Positions 37,022 through 50,900 of a stretch of 64,000 nucleotides of DNA are shown piece by piece (the stretch's first letter is position 1; every line of letters begins with the position of its first letter). The stretch comes from Protula sp. h YS-2021 (Eukaryota; Annelida; Polychaeta; Sabellida; Serpulidae). Under the pieces are notes generated by a model that was given only the letters and a program-made list of their open reading frames with translations, ran no database searches and was not told the origin of the DNA. The translations under genes and the position numbers were made by a program. The stretch covers positions 18,653,424-18,717,423 of the forward strand of contig OX457031.1 in assembly GCA_949752745.1 (NCBI GenBank). The letters run 5' to 3'.

Positions 37022-37022
37022 A
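36745..37022. repeat. (TATC)n microsatellite in two blocks
   Basis: tatctatcta runs at about 36745-36915 and 36958-37022, separated by a short unique stretch. The YLSI-type frame is an artefact. Confidence 0.97.
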
Positions 37023-38381
37023 TCTGTTCTCTCTTTCAGTCTCTGTCCTTCTCTCTATTCCCTGCTCATCGGATGTAATGCCCTTGTAAAACATACCTTA
37101 AATAAAATGCATCTTAATTAATCTTAAATACGACACATGTTAGTTGAATCTTTATACTCAATCAAAAAACAACTACAGGGGCAAGCTTAAGATTCATTGA
37201 GAAAATGTATCCTCAGAAAGGTTTTGTTAAATGCAATATTGCATTTGCTTTGCCGATAGACTGAAACAAATTAATGTGAGACAAGGTGGTAGAGGTCGTT
37301 TCGCTAATCACACAGTTTGTTGGATGACGAAGAATTTTGTTAAAAACTGAACAGGTTTAAAATCTTATATGTGGGAATTACACATAATATACATGATCCT
37401 AATCCTAATTATAACCTGACCTGATATTGTAAAGAAAATATTTACAAGTGCAGTCTGGTCTTAGAATATTTTCGAATTTAAATGACTGCAATTGTTGCAT
37501 ACTCGATGGAACCTGTTTCAAGTGGTTTGAAAGCTACAAAGGACATCAATGAACGCATGGCCCGTACTCGGCCAAAATTTCAATGATATCAGAGTGAACG
37601 TTTTTGAGAATTTGGGCTGGTGTAAGTCGGGAAGTATTACTTTTTAAAGAATTGCAATAGTCTAGCCTGGAAATGACTAAGATCTATGCAAGCTTTGCAG
37701 ACAAGACGTAGGATCCCTAACACAGATATCCCGTTCCAACAAACAGAGCACTCCGCAACATGTTTATGTTTACAAATATTTATGCTTGCACTTATGAGTC
37801 CGGATTATTGAGTTTACGGGAAAAAACATAAGCTCAAGACTTGGTCTGTCCAGTTGCTTTCTTGTTCGTACTATTGTCGTGCGCTAAAAAACATTGCACC
37901 TTCCTGCATGGCGATGAATGACCCATATTGAAATGCACTGGTTTAAAAAACCACTCGCTCGTTTGTGTAGCAGAAAAGTGCTCGTTTTAGGACACTTGCC
38001 TTGGGTTCTTAAGGAAACAACTACATATATTGATATGTATTTCTTATGTGCTTTACATAGTTAAAACATGAGTCATTACCTGTTAGTTATTTTTTATCTA
38101 ATTCTCTGACACCTACGTTTTTTCGATTACTACTGCGAAAATAGGACCTGTTTTGTTTACAAATCTATCGCATCAAACCCACAAAGCATCACACTACCAA
38201 CTTATCAAAGTATCCGGTTACAAATCAGACAACATTAAGGTAAAGCTTTATATTCACCCTTCCTTTCCCCCAGAAATAAACAGTCAGTCTGGTTCTATGG
38301 TGATAGAATGCTGTGTAAGGACACATTAAAACTTGCAATTCAACATATCGCAGAGGGGAAGGGGTCACGGCATGTATCCAT
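37023..38381. other. No recognised feature
   Basis: AT-rich sequence without supported genes. Confidence 0.4.
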
Positions 38382-38430
38382 ATTTGTCAGGTAGAATCTG
38401 GGTCCGAAAATTCGACACTTTTAGACCAAG
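38382..38430 (+). repeat. Inverted pair F, left arm
   Basis: Contains ggtagaatctgggtccgaaa followed by attcgacactttt. The reverse complement of 39325-39375 matches with few changes. About 900 bases lie between the arms, including a 124-codon frame (38798-39172) without recognisable motifs. The pair may be the ends of a non-autonomous element. Confidence 0.7.
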
Positions 38431-39324
38431 CTTACAGTCTGCATTTATATATTTGTGGTTGTTTCAAAGTTATCAATTCTAGATTAAAATATAGGTGTTA
38501 TTACGTACTGTGTATCATGTGCATGAATAGGTAAGAGATTTGTATAATTTAAGTGTAATGAGCCCGATGTGAAAGCGAGTGAAAAAAAGTGGCATGCTCG
38601 AATAATTGACACTTTTTGCAAAATATTTATCTCGACTTTTTTTATCCTTTGGAGAAAGTCAATGAGTTATGAAATGAAATCGTCACCTGTTACAAGTAAT
38701 AAAACAAAAGCTGACTTCTTGACTAGACTCTTATAATACTGTAACGTAATTAATATATTATGACTAAATTCTTGAATGTCTTTATGTAGGTCTTACAATG
38801 AAGGCACAGTTACGTCACACTTCGTTTTTCATTTTACAGATATTGTCATTTAAAATTCGCTTGGATTATTCCACAAACTTCATAAGTATTTATTCTCTAT
38901 GTATTTATATATGTATGTCTAATGAAAAGTTCACTTTTCATTTCACTCATAAGTATCCCCTGCCTATGTTCTTATGTATATCTTATCAGGACAGCGTGGT
39001 TGCATTCTTCAGAAATATGCATGTGTGTGCACACTCAGTAGTGGTTAACATTTTAGGTACTTATAATGAGGACTCATGCATATTCACATGTGTACAATCT
39101 ACAGGCTGGTTCTATTGGGAAAACCTTTTCATTAGCATATTCTTAAAAAGTGTCACAAATACGTTCCTATGAAACGTAAAATCTTCTAATTTATTTATTC
39201 CACACACAAAATATTTTGCAGCATATTACTACACACACCTACATTTTAAGCGTGAAATCACATTTTTTGGGAATTTTTCTCTAATTTTAACCGTTGCATA
39301 AACTCACATCATGGCCTTAAAGCG

Positions 39325-39375
39325 TCGAATTTTCGGACCCAGGTTCTACCCAAATTTGTCCGAGAATAGAACCTG
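39325..39375 (-). repeat. Inverted pair F, right arm
   Basis: On the - strand reads gggtagaacctgggtccgaa then aattcgacgcttt, preceded by a partial tandem repeat containing ccaggttctattctcgga. Confidence 0.7.
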
Positions 39376-40417
39376 GAATAGGTAAGTAAAATAAAATACA
39401 TCTACTCTGGGCATAAATTTTACTCTTAAAAGCTTATTTGTTTTTCTATTCTTTGGCGCTGCAATACTACCAAAATTTATAAATACATCCCTCTATAATT
39501 CTTCAAAATATAGTCAAAATGTCGTCCTCGCATCTAAGTAAACAGGAAGTACTGTATTTATAAAATTGGGGTCTTGAATAACATACTGACTTGTAAGTAA
39601 AATGAAATGGTTTAGGTTGCAAAGATTAAAATAACTGGATTACAGGCAATGGTTAAAAAACAGCCCGTTTAAAAAAAGAGACAGAAAAAACGTTTACCTA
39701 ATGTCACTAGCGAGAGAGTGTGGTCCTTCTTACAAAGGGCACGAAACCCATAAAAAACATTTTCTCATTATCTGTTAATGAAGTATGTCTGAGGTTGTTC
39801 CCCCAACAAGGGATTCTCCCATTACATTAAATCTTTTACAGACTCGTTTGATTGACGAATGAACTATTACCGGGACTTTCCGAAAAGCAGCTCCCATCAC
39901 AAAGAAGCCCCCGGTATCCGCAGACGCAGTCTGTCCCCCAATACTGGTATAATATCCACGTTGTGGTTACAGCATAAACTGTTTTTGAAAAAAAATTAAA
40001 ATCTATATATATAAAACACAGAATAAAAGAAAGGTTCTTGCCTACGCGGTATTGACTTGGGTTCATTTACAGTTATTTTTAAAGTAAGCGAAAAATAACA
40101 AAACAGTTAAAATGATCTGATGAGTTAAAATTGTTAACTTGCGCAGCAGACAAGCTTAGGAGCCACCCATAAAGGACGCTCGACAAAATTTCATAGCTTT
40201 GGACAATCCTCTCCACCGTGTACACAAAACATGTGACGTCAACCGTGGACTGTACAAGCAGGGTTAAAGTGAATTCGTCCACCCCTACCCCTCACTTGCA
40301 TAGTTTGTTGTTCTTCTCTGCTAGAAAAAATGGTTAGTAATGTTGACACTGGTGTAAAAATCGAACATATGTTAAAGTGACGCGATAGTCATTGTCAGCA
40401 GAATAACGCATTACAAC

Positions 40418-40420
<3 letters not shown>
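39376..40420. other. No recognised feature
   Basis: AT-rich. No supported gene. Confidence 0.4.
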
Positions 40421-40500
<80 letters not shown>

Positions 40501-40511
40501 GTCCCTCTCAC

Positions 40512-40551
<40 letters not shown>

Positions 40552-40567
40552 ACTCTGTCCCTCTCAC

Positions 40568-40637
<70 letters not shown>

Positions 40638-40650
40638 TGTCTCTCACTTT
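40421..40650. repeat. (CT)n microsatellite with ctgt blocks
   Basis: Long ctctct run, interrupted by a block containing cactctgtccctctcactct and ctgtctgtctg that is itself duplicated (about 40494 and 40551). A pure polypyrimidine strand of this length can form triplex DNA. Confidence 0.97.
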
Positions 40651-42683
40651 CTATCTTTTGTGGGACCACATCCCTCCCAGTCCTAGTTGATAACATTTAA
40701 TATCAGCGCCTGGTGGGTTCAGATAGAAGCCTTGATATTTAGTAAGAGAATCCCCCGCTGAGACCCGTCTGTCAGAATACCTACAGGGTCGCTAGTATTT
40801 ACAGTGGTTATTCTCCAAGATTATATCAACAAAGCACAGTGTATGTAAGATAACAGCATTACTCAAAATACTAAAGAATTATATACATTGGTTAAAATAA
40901 TATAGAAACTAAATGCCACAGTACATTAGATCCGTCTACGGTTACCTGCTTTGGTGGTTCAATGATTTATCAGTTTCCTAAGTCATAAAAGTTCTTCCAC
41001 ATACATATTTATTTACCTGTATTTCTTTTTTAAGTGCAGTGAATTATTCGAAATCTGATACAGAAGCAAGTATGTAAAAATAAGCCCATTATTGGGAGTG
41101 ATGTTATTCAAAGAGGGTACTTTTGCAGTGATCTTTAAATTGTGAGAAAGAAGCATTGATCTGCAAAAATTACTTTATTTGTTCTATTTGTTTGTTTTAT
41201 ATTTTTTTTATTTATTTTGTTGTGGAACAAGGAGGCATTCTCTTGACCCCATTCGTAGATGTTTCGCTTCAGCGACAGTCCTTTCAGGACTTTCGAGCAC
41301 TAATTTCCGCCGGTGTTTCGTCCGTACTGTCTCACAGTCTTTAGTACCAAACATTCACATCCACTCATCCCTATCTCGGAAAGTCAGAGTGTGTGCTCCT
41401 CCCCTCCCTTGAAAAGTGCTCCCAAAGATTCTGAAAACTAATTAAATCCACCCGTGAATAACAGTCAAATGCCCGTTTTTTTAATTTGTTTTTTTTTGTT
41501 TGTTTGTTTGTTTGTTTTTTTTTTTTTTTTTTTGTTTTTTTTTATAAATCACGCGTTTTCTCGTTGCAATTAAAACGCCATCTTAAAATAGCAGCTGTGA
41601 AATTAAAAGTACAAATACAACAGCTGTAAACAATTTTACGTAATTTTGTTATTGATTAAGTCCTCGAACAAAAGTGAGCAGGGTCAATTTAAATGTGCTA
41701 AAATTTAAAATCTTTTGACTTTTGCTAAAGCAGTGGGAACAAACCCCAATTTTATTTTTACTTTATGTTACTCGGAGCCAACAACTGGTGAGTGAAATCT
41801 GTCAAACAGAGCGACAGATGCAAAATGAAAAAAAAAACAGCAAGACCAAAAGAAAAAAGCTAATAATAATAAATAAATAAATGGACAAAGCAAAACAATT
41901 GTAGCAAAATGGAAAGTAAAAGTCGAAAGCAGAGAGCAGAAAAAAGTGCTCTTCAAATTTTTGGGTTAGCACCTTCGACGCAGGCAATCTGTTACCGAAA
42001 AAGACACAAGCCCAAAACCACGCACTGGGTTTTATTAGAATGTCACGTGGTATAAATAGTTCATGAAACAATTTCATTTTGGCTTCTGTGGCGTCTTTTT
42101 CATTCAAAGGAAAAATGATCTCCTGTCAGCAGGCTTATTTTTCCCTTAACACTTAGAATTAGAGGCAAAGAATATTTCTTTTTCTGATTTAGTACAAGTC
42201 TGCGAGAAATTATAACACACACTGAGTGGCAATATGCTACCGTATAAATAAATGATAGGAAATCACAGAGTTCTCAAAAAATGTGAACGAAATCAATGGA
42301 GTGGGTAGAAGGGGGTGGGGGGGGGGGGGTAGCACGAACGCCAAAGGTATAAGCTTGTGTTTTTACGTAACGAAGGTTGCTATGCGACACCCAAGCGACG
42401 GCAAAGAGAAGTATCTAAGAAGGAACGGGACTTTATAAGGCGTGGTCATTTGTGATTGTGTTGGAATAGTGATAAATCATGGGGCTTATGTACTTTGTCC
42501 TAGATTTGGGACATTTTCACAGACTTTCCACACTCCCCTGAATACAAAAGAAAAGCAGGCCCCACGATCTATACCTTTGCCAAATTTCATCAAGGGATTC
42601 CCATTTGTGTTAAGCCTTCCTGTCTTTTCGGTCAAATTTGTTTAGTCACCACCTCAAAAACGCGACACACCCTCATGTTCTCC
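40651..42683. other. No recognised gene; T-rich tract
   Basis: Includes a T/G-rich run at about 41487-41541 and a poly-G run at about 42315-42329. Frames on both strands lack motifs. Confidence 0.4.
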
Positions 42684-42730
42684 TTTTCTTCTTCTTCTTC
42701 TTCTTCTTCTTCTTCTTCTTCTTCTTCTTC
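42684..42730. repeat. (CTT)n microsatellite
   Basis: About 15 cttctt triplets. Confidence 0.97.
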
Positions 42731-43188
42731 AAAATATAAACATGCAATATATATAAAATATATAAGCACATGATGTAAGGGCTACGATACGTAATATGAA
42801 CGGAGATCATCGCGAGAGGTATAGATTTGCAGGCCGAGTCGCTGCTCATGTTCCGACCACCATTCTCTCGCGCTAATTCTCAATGGGAGAAGTGCTGCTC
42901 AAGATTCTAGAAATATTAATGAGAATGAAGATTTTATGTGTAATTTACTATGTTGAACCTAAATTACAATAAGAAAATGGGTGCTGCGACACCTAGTTGT
43001 TATGTGATACGTTTGCCTGGGAGTGAGAATGAATCCATTTTACGAAATGGGAATGAAAGCTATGGCGTAAGTATATTTTTCTGTAATGAAAAAAAAACAT
43101 AATAAAACGTAGAAAAAGAAATAAATTTCAGATTTTTAAAATGATTCAAAGATATCTAAAATTTAACAATAAATTTTAAACGGCATAC

Positions 43189-43286
43189 TAACCCCCCCCC
43201 CCCCAAAAAAAAAAAACAAAAAAAAAAAAAAACAAAAACAAAAACAAAAAAAAAAAAAAAACAAAAAAAAAAAAAAAAAAAAAAAC
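43189..43286. repeat. Poly-C then A-rich low-complexity tract
   Basis: A run of C followed by about 80 bases of A with single C bases. The frame of F and C on the - strand is an artefact. Confidence 0.95.
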
Positions 43287-43425
43287 CCTTCTCCCTCCCA
43301 AACACATTCTAAGGAACATAATTGAGTCAAATCCCCTGCGAATCGCATTTATTCAAAATAACAGAAGCTTTTAGGCACTGTTAATATTTTTCTGAACTGG
43401 ACAACACAAAAGATTGGTAGAAATG

Positions 43426-43454
43426 GCACAACCATGCAGGTACCATGGTTGTGC
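43426..43454. repeat. Perfect 11-bp hairpin
   Basis: gcacaaccatg and catggttgtgc flank a 7-base loop (caggtac). Confidence 0.9.
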
Positions 43455-44130
43455 GCCAACGACAACACACTCGTTACCTGGTATAATTTTGGCCCTTTTA
43501 CTCTCTCCGTCAAAGAATTATATTCCAGGTTTATTCAATTTATTTTAATCCGTGCCTTGAAAGGGGTGCACTATTTGAAAGGTATTAACAGTACTAGTTG
43601 TTTTCTCTTTCGTAAACTCCTGCTAAAAACCTTTTTGCAGAAATAAACTGTTGTTAAAAATAAAAATTTCTTTAAAATTATTTATATTACCAAAAAAAAA
43701 ATTTCATAACCTGCACAAGCATGTTGTCTATTTTATCCAAAATAAAATGGTTTTAAATGTGTATAATATAACCTATTTTTCTATCCGTCTGCTTAAGCTG
43801 GTGAACATTATCCTTTAATATTTCTCCCATGAAATAAGCCATTAATTTCAAATAAGCAGTTTACAACTGCAGGTAGTTACAGAATAGCAACACATTTCGC
43901 GTTTCATTTCAGAAGTTCAATCCTTTCAAATGACTTTTTTTTCAGGTAATAAAGATTAGAGAAGCTGCATCGTAATGATGGTGAACCACTAGCTGTGTGC
44001 TGAATGAGAATGATGTGCAGTCTTCTCCCTGGTCTGTCAGCCTCTCTCATTAATCGAAAGCACCAGACAAGATGCTAACAAACAAACTAGAGTGATACCC
44101 CCAGCAGAATACTATCTATTGTCCCATAGC
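43455..44130. other. No recognised feature
   Basis: AT-rich sequence. Nothing supported. Confidence 0.4.
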
Positions 44131-44258
44131 GAATGTGCGGTATTTAGCTCAGCAACATCTAGACAAACGACATTCAGCCGAGCCACATTTAGCCGAACGA
44201 CATTTAGCCGAGCCCCATTTAGTCGAAACTGGTATCTACCACATTCAGCCGAAAACTG
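44131..44258 (+). repeat. catttagccgag-type repeat, copy 2
   Basis: Short tandem phrases acatttagccgaacg / acatttagccgagcc repeat about four times, ending catttagtcgaaactggtat. Related to 33748-33818. Such reiterated phrases resemble the inner part of terminal repeats, as in the MULE here, but with a different phrase. Confidence 0.6.
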
Positions 44259-44972
44259 GAACAAATTTGTTTGTTTGACCAAAGAAATAGAAAACAAATG
44301 GAATTAAGTTAAAACTGATCACCTACTAATTGTAATTGCTAATTCTTCGATTTAGTTTTGAAATTCACTCATTTCTGAACTTAAAATTACATTTTTATTA
44401 TTAATTTTTTTTCTTCATTTTCATGTTTAATGTCGCTCTCGGTAGCGAAGTCGTCTTGTTTCCGACTGGTTTCTTTTATCGTGCCTTGACCGGCTAACCA
44501 GCCTAAGACAGCTGGGGATAGATAGTACCAGCCTTGGTACAAACATACTTTGATATAGTTGATCTTACCTCAGATGGTTTTAGAATTAATGTACAGTTTC
44601 GGGTAAAAAAGAGATATTCTAGCTTTCCAGTTAGCCATGCGTATTAGCTCTACAAAAGACGAGTCTTGCAACACCATGTTGGTGGTTCTGCCATAAAAGC
44701 CAATAGTGAACTTCGTTGCCGTCCTAGCTGGTTGTATGCACGTTTCAAAGTACTCGCTTTGTCAAAGAGTTCTAAATATAAACATACATCCACTCATAAG
44801 CATTTTCTGGAGATGTTAAGTTCTTTTCGCAAGCTTTTTCGCACAAATTAGATACGTATCATAATGGATTATATGTAAATGGCTTTCAGTATATGTTAAT
44901 ATATCGGCCTCTAAAATTTGGATGTAAAATTTTTCTTTCATTTTGCTCAATTTTTGGGAAGCAACGCTGCTT
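44259..44972. other. No recognised feature
   Basis: Unassigned sequence. Confidence 0.4.
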
Positions 44973-45535
44973 TTGATTGCAATTAAAACTTTTTCCGATG
45001 TCTAATCAACGTCTTTGGTTGAACAGACGACGGAAAATCAATGTTGCATAGACGTCGATAAATCGATGTTATATAGACGTCGGGCTCGCAACCAAAACCA
45101 ACCCTCTTGCATTATCGCTCACTGAAAATGGAAGTCATGACAGGTCACTTTGAAAATAGATTAAAATGAGGAAAAAGTATGAGATTTTCAAAAGCAGGTA
45201 AGGTTTTCTCACCAACTTTTGGGATTCATGGAAGTTGACTGCACACATATCCTAATGACCCAAGGGTAGGGTACGCTGTCGGAGGAGTGACCACATTGTG
45301 ATGTGGCTGTTAAAATGGCGATTCTAGATAACCATTTCCCGTCGGGAGATTATTTCGTCTTGCACTATCAACTATCTGCAACGTTGATTAGACGTCGGGT
45401 AATCAGCGTCTACCAAACGTCGAAAGATAGACATTGTTTCGGCTTCCAAAAACAACCAAAACCCAACGTTGATCCAACGTCGAATGCGCCGTCTGCCCAA
45501 CATTGGTCCAAAGTCGTCACGTGTACTGGGTAATA
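44973..45535 (-). mobile_element. Non-autonomous element, family B copy 2
   Basis: Reverse-strand relative of 2574-3140. On this strand the element begins acccagtacacgtgacgact, has many aacgtc/acgttg motifs, then tctagaatcgccatt, cccttgggtcat, acctgtcatgacttcc and an end at ttgcaatcaaaagc. Non-coding. Confidence 0.75.
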
Positions 45536-45636
45536 AAGTGAGCATTTTCTGGAAACTTTCTGTGAGATAAAATAATATTTTGTTGCAGACTATTTTTGAA
45601 TTCATACTGTTTGCAATTACATTGAAACTTGGTCAT

Positions 45637-45712
45637 ACAGGACAGCGCTAAACCCAGTTAATCCAGACCTCCTCTCTGCAATGCGCAGTTTACCGATATT
45701 CTACTGTGTTAA
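45637..45712 (-). mobile_element. Possible pogo-like terminal fragment
   Basis: On the - strand: cacagtagaatatcggtaaa, then agaggaggtctggattaac. This style resembles one end of pogo/Tigger elements. Only one end is visible, so this is weak. Confidence 0.3.
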
Positions 45713-46439
45713 TATTTTATCCCATCACAGTAGTTTACCAAAATGTTCATTCTACGACAATTAGTCGAAAAGTATAATTCTGGATAAGGTATTTTGTGTG
45801 TTATTTTTTTTTTCAAAAAGCTATCCAGGTTATACTTTGTCGATGATTCAACAACATGTTTAAAATATAGTTTTCCATTAGTTGCCATTTTCAATTTCGA
45901 TTAACTATATCACCCATCCATTTTTTTCTGCAAACATAAAAAAGTAGAGACATTTATATATATGACCTACTTCGAACTTAAAATGCGTTTTTGGATTAAA
46001 CATTTTTGCAAACAGAAGCAGCCGCATTTCTTGTAGCACATTCTGATTGATCTTCTGAAGGACAGACATCTAAACTTACATCTAAATTGTGTCGGTGGAA
46101 GAAAAAGGAGGTGTCCAAATTATTCAGGTTCTTCTTATATGGAAACCAATGAGAAATTAAAAGTCACAGGAATATTGTGTCCGAATTATAGAGTTGGCCG
46201 CATTATATATGTCTGTCCGGCGGTTTTGATGGCATATACTTGGAGACAAAAGTTCCTGAACACGAAATGTAGCAGCCTATATCTCAGCAAGTACTCTATC
46301 TGCTTATGTGGAATGTAGAGGCAAAGTACAGTAATGCACTTGCGTTTATTACACAAATGCACATTGTTGTAGCTCATAAAACGAGCACCAGATAAGCTCA
46401 AAATGCCATAACACTAACTTCAAAACGTTCAGGAAATCA

Positions 46440-46770
46440 AATGTATACTCGCCATGAGCTCTTCTGAGAGCTTCTATGCTGGTTTGTTTTGGATATATGG
46501 CACGATAAGATGTCCCAGTATCAGGCCCAGGTATCGCTTTGCTCCCAGAGTACCATCCATGTATCATTGCTGATCAACCGCCGAATCATTCCGCTTCACG
46601 CAAACACGCTCCTGCAAACCGCTCTCCATATCTCTTTCACATATGTCGCTGAGTGTCGTTTCTGTACGGAAGAAACGTTGATCACAAAAGACATGTCTCC
46701 ATTGGGCTATCGGCTAAACTCTGCATGACTGATATTTGGCCCATTGTCATTTGTTCCGAGGGTACTGTTA
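46440..46770 (-). pseudogene. Tc1-like transposase fragment
   Basis: Reading the - strand, PIAQWRHVFCDQRF (about 46721-46670) matches the QWxxVLFSDESRF region of Tc1 transposases, and KRYGERFAGACLREAE then FGG and SAMIHGWYSG (about 46635-46530) match the RRxGERY...DRFGGGSVMVWGGIS region. The family's SDES reads CDQ. Stops and frameshifts interrupt it. Sequence on both sides (46340-46440, 46770-47050) may be worn continuation but shows no firm motif. Confidence 0.8.
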
Positions 46771-47955
<1,185 letters not shown>

Positions 47956-50900
47956 ATTAAAACAAGTACGTTTCGACTCATGAATAGTTCCGTAGAAGGC
48001 TTTATTTCTCCCAGAAATAGGTAATACTGCGACTTGTTGGGAGGGTGCTGGTTTTTTCCGGCATCTTTAGTTAGCCCTCGTTATTGCTTGATTTGATAAG
48101 GTATTTATTCATCATTTATAATTAAACTTATTGAATACATAGAAAACGTATGTCTTTTGTATATGTGGCGTAGTAATAAAACCTTATAAAATGCTCATGC
48201 ATGCACTAATCATAATTAAATATGGTGTAAAACAGGGATTGATGCTTGCCCCTCCAATAACATATCCTGGACATTTTTTCTTTGATTGTTATAATACAGG
48301 CAAAATAAGCGAATTGTATCAATCAGTATCTCTAATGATGTTGTTGTTGCTGTTCTTGCTGCTGCCGATTGCGCAGTTGTAGGCGTACGCAGTGGGCTTT
48401 AGTTGCTATGAATCTTAAGCCAACTCCCCTGGTGCCCTTATATCACATGAACAATCATGGTAAAATAAGCCTAGAAAAGCTATCCCGAGTTCGCTTTTTT
48501 ATTTCAAAAGTCTGTCACAAATATGTTTTAATGATATATGACACAGAATGCAAAAAAATAATAACAGAATTTTTGTCATGATATATCATATGCAAAATCA
48601 CAGAATTAAATATAAAAATAAAAATTAATACAAAGTTTAATTGGGTTGTAAAATCAGAAATTAATGTTAATACTCTAAAACGTGAAGCTATTATACTGTG
48701 TTAGTTTTTTGTTTTATTTTACTTATTATACAAGCCATTGGAACCATGGTGGGACCTGTCTAAAATCATTAAAAATTAGACGCATTCTAATGACAAAATA
48801 CCCTTCAATGGGTTTTCTTTTTTACGTAAATGTAATTGATCAGTTTTATGCTGTACTCTTTGATTGGGTTGTAACTTTACAGTTTACAGGAATTTACGCA
48901 ACTATTCAGAGATAAGTTTCATACCTTTATATTTGATTTTCTGTCTGACAGTGAGTATATAATATTGTACCAGAATTTTTCTCAGACAAATACTAGTTCG
49001 ATTCCAAATTTTGACTTCAAAAATTCAGAACAAATGCGTTTTAATCGCTTCAGATTGAGCATCGTCCTTTTTATATGTTATGTAGTTGGCATATCTAGCA
49101 AGTACAGCTAACGTAAAACACACATTTCATTTTCTAAGATAATCGTTTCTTATAAAATCAAATATATGTCACTAGAATGCTAATGTTGTGCTTTAAGTTC
49201 TTTACTAAGTTGTTTACTTTGCTTCATAGATATATGTCCTAGACCGAGTGTTGAATGACGTTAGTGGGGTTACAACAATCGGTACTAATTAAATAATTAG
49301 TAAAACAATGTGCCAAATCTTTAAGCTCTTGTTATCTTTAATTCGGGTAGGCAAGGTGTGTGAAGAGTTTCACAAGGGGGAACGTGAAAACAGAACTGAA
49401 AGTTGTACCGAATAGTGATGTATTTTGCTTTTCGGTAACTATTATAACATTGAATATGAACACAAGCTATAAGTGATATTGAACAGGCATTTATAGGAAT
49501 GCAAGCATGAATAATTATTGATATAAGTTATCATGAAATCACGAAAAACACATAATAATACAGTTAGAATTGTTACTGGCATCAGTGTTAATTGAAGGTT
49601 AAAAGTAAAAGCCGAAGAAAACAGCCTTGAGTTTTCTACACTAAGATAAAGATATAGTTAAAAATAGCCATTTACATTTACATTTACAATCACGCCTAAC
49701 ACACAAATAAACACAAAAGGAATATACAAATACGCACCTGATATATATTAAGAAGAACCGAACCAGAAAAGAAAAACAGAAGTTTTATTAATTGGTCATT
49801 TATGCAGAATTTGTGTTCTTACATTACATAGTCATTCTATTCTTTAAAGTATTTTCCTGATGCACGCGAAAATCATTAATGGATATGAGCATAGCCGATC
49901 ATGCTGTGTAATATTTCTTATAACAAGCAATATTCAACAATATTCTTGTTGACATGTATATTTCCTTCTTAAACTTTAATAACGTTTTTATAATAAGGAG
50001 TTCTACAAAAACTCGCCTAGAGAATTTTTGTACATTAATTATTATTTATTTTATTCAATTCTCTACAGGAATCTATTGGTTGTTAAATTTGTGTGTAAAA
50101 GGTAATTGCTCTGTATGTCACAAGACTGTTGTGCTACTTAGTAATGCACTTAGACATTTTTCAGAGAACAACCACTGTGTTTTAAACGATTTTAGTGTGT
50201 TGATCTCAAAGACCCTGCTATTGTTAAGAATCACTCTTTCTTCAGTTATAGGATTTTGTTGTTCTGTTTCAAAACTGGTTTAAACAAACCGACGCCTCTG
50301 CACCTTAATTCGTAATTGCAATTAGCACTAACATTATGGAAAATAATCGGCTAACTCTCTTGGCAGAAAGCCATCGTTTTAGCGAATCAGAAAGCTTCTT
50401 ACTAATTTATTTAAGGATTCCAAATTCCGAATTGCTAGTGTCGGAAAAATATAAAGCCACACTTGCGATTTGGGTTACAAAGAAAAAACATCCACAATTA
50501 ACTAAAAAATTTTAAGAAACTTTTTTCGCAATTTGGATACACCAAAAGCAAGGAATGTAAAAACCTTTAGAAGCGGAGACCGAGGAACGAAACTGCAACT
50601 GATTCAAAGATACATATCACACTTAGCAATCTTTATGCCAGTTTATCAGGGCAACTTGAATGTGAGTTATTAAACTGTTTGCAAAGATTATTAATGATTA
50701 AATAAAGGAGTTCTTAGGTAATATAGTTGAGAATAAACTGAACAACTAAAAATCGAATTATCATTTTCTGTTGTAGTTATTTCGTTATACAGTCGTAATC
50801 AACTTATCGATTGATCTCACGCGCGTTTTAGCATCAAGAATATTGCTTATAATTGAACCTAAAAATTCTGCAACTCATTCATCCGCAAAAAATGGCATTA

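Noticed and set aside
38798..39172. 124-codon frame as a gene
   Set aside because: No motif, composition of AT-rich noncoding DNA, and it lies between the arms of a likely element.
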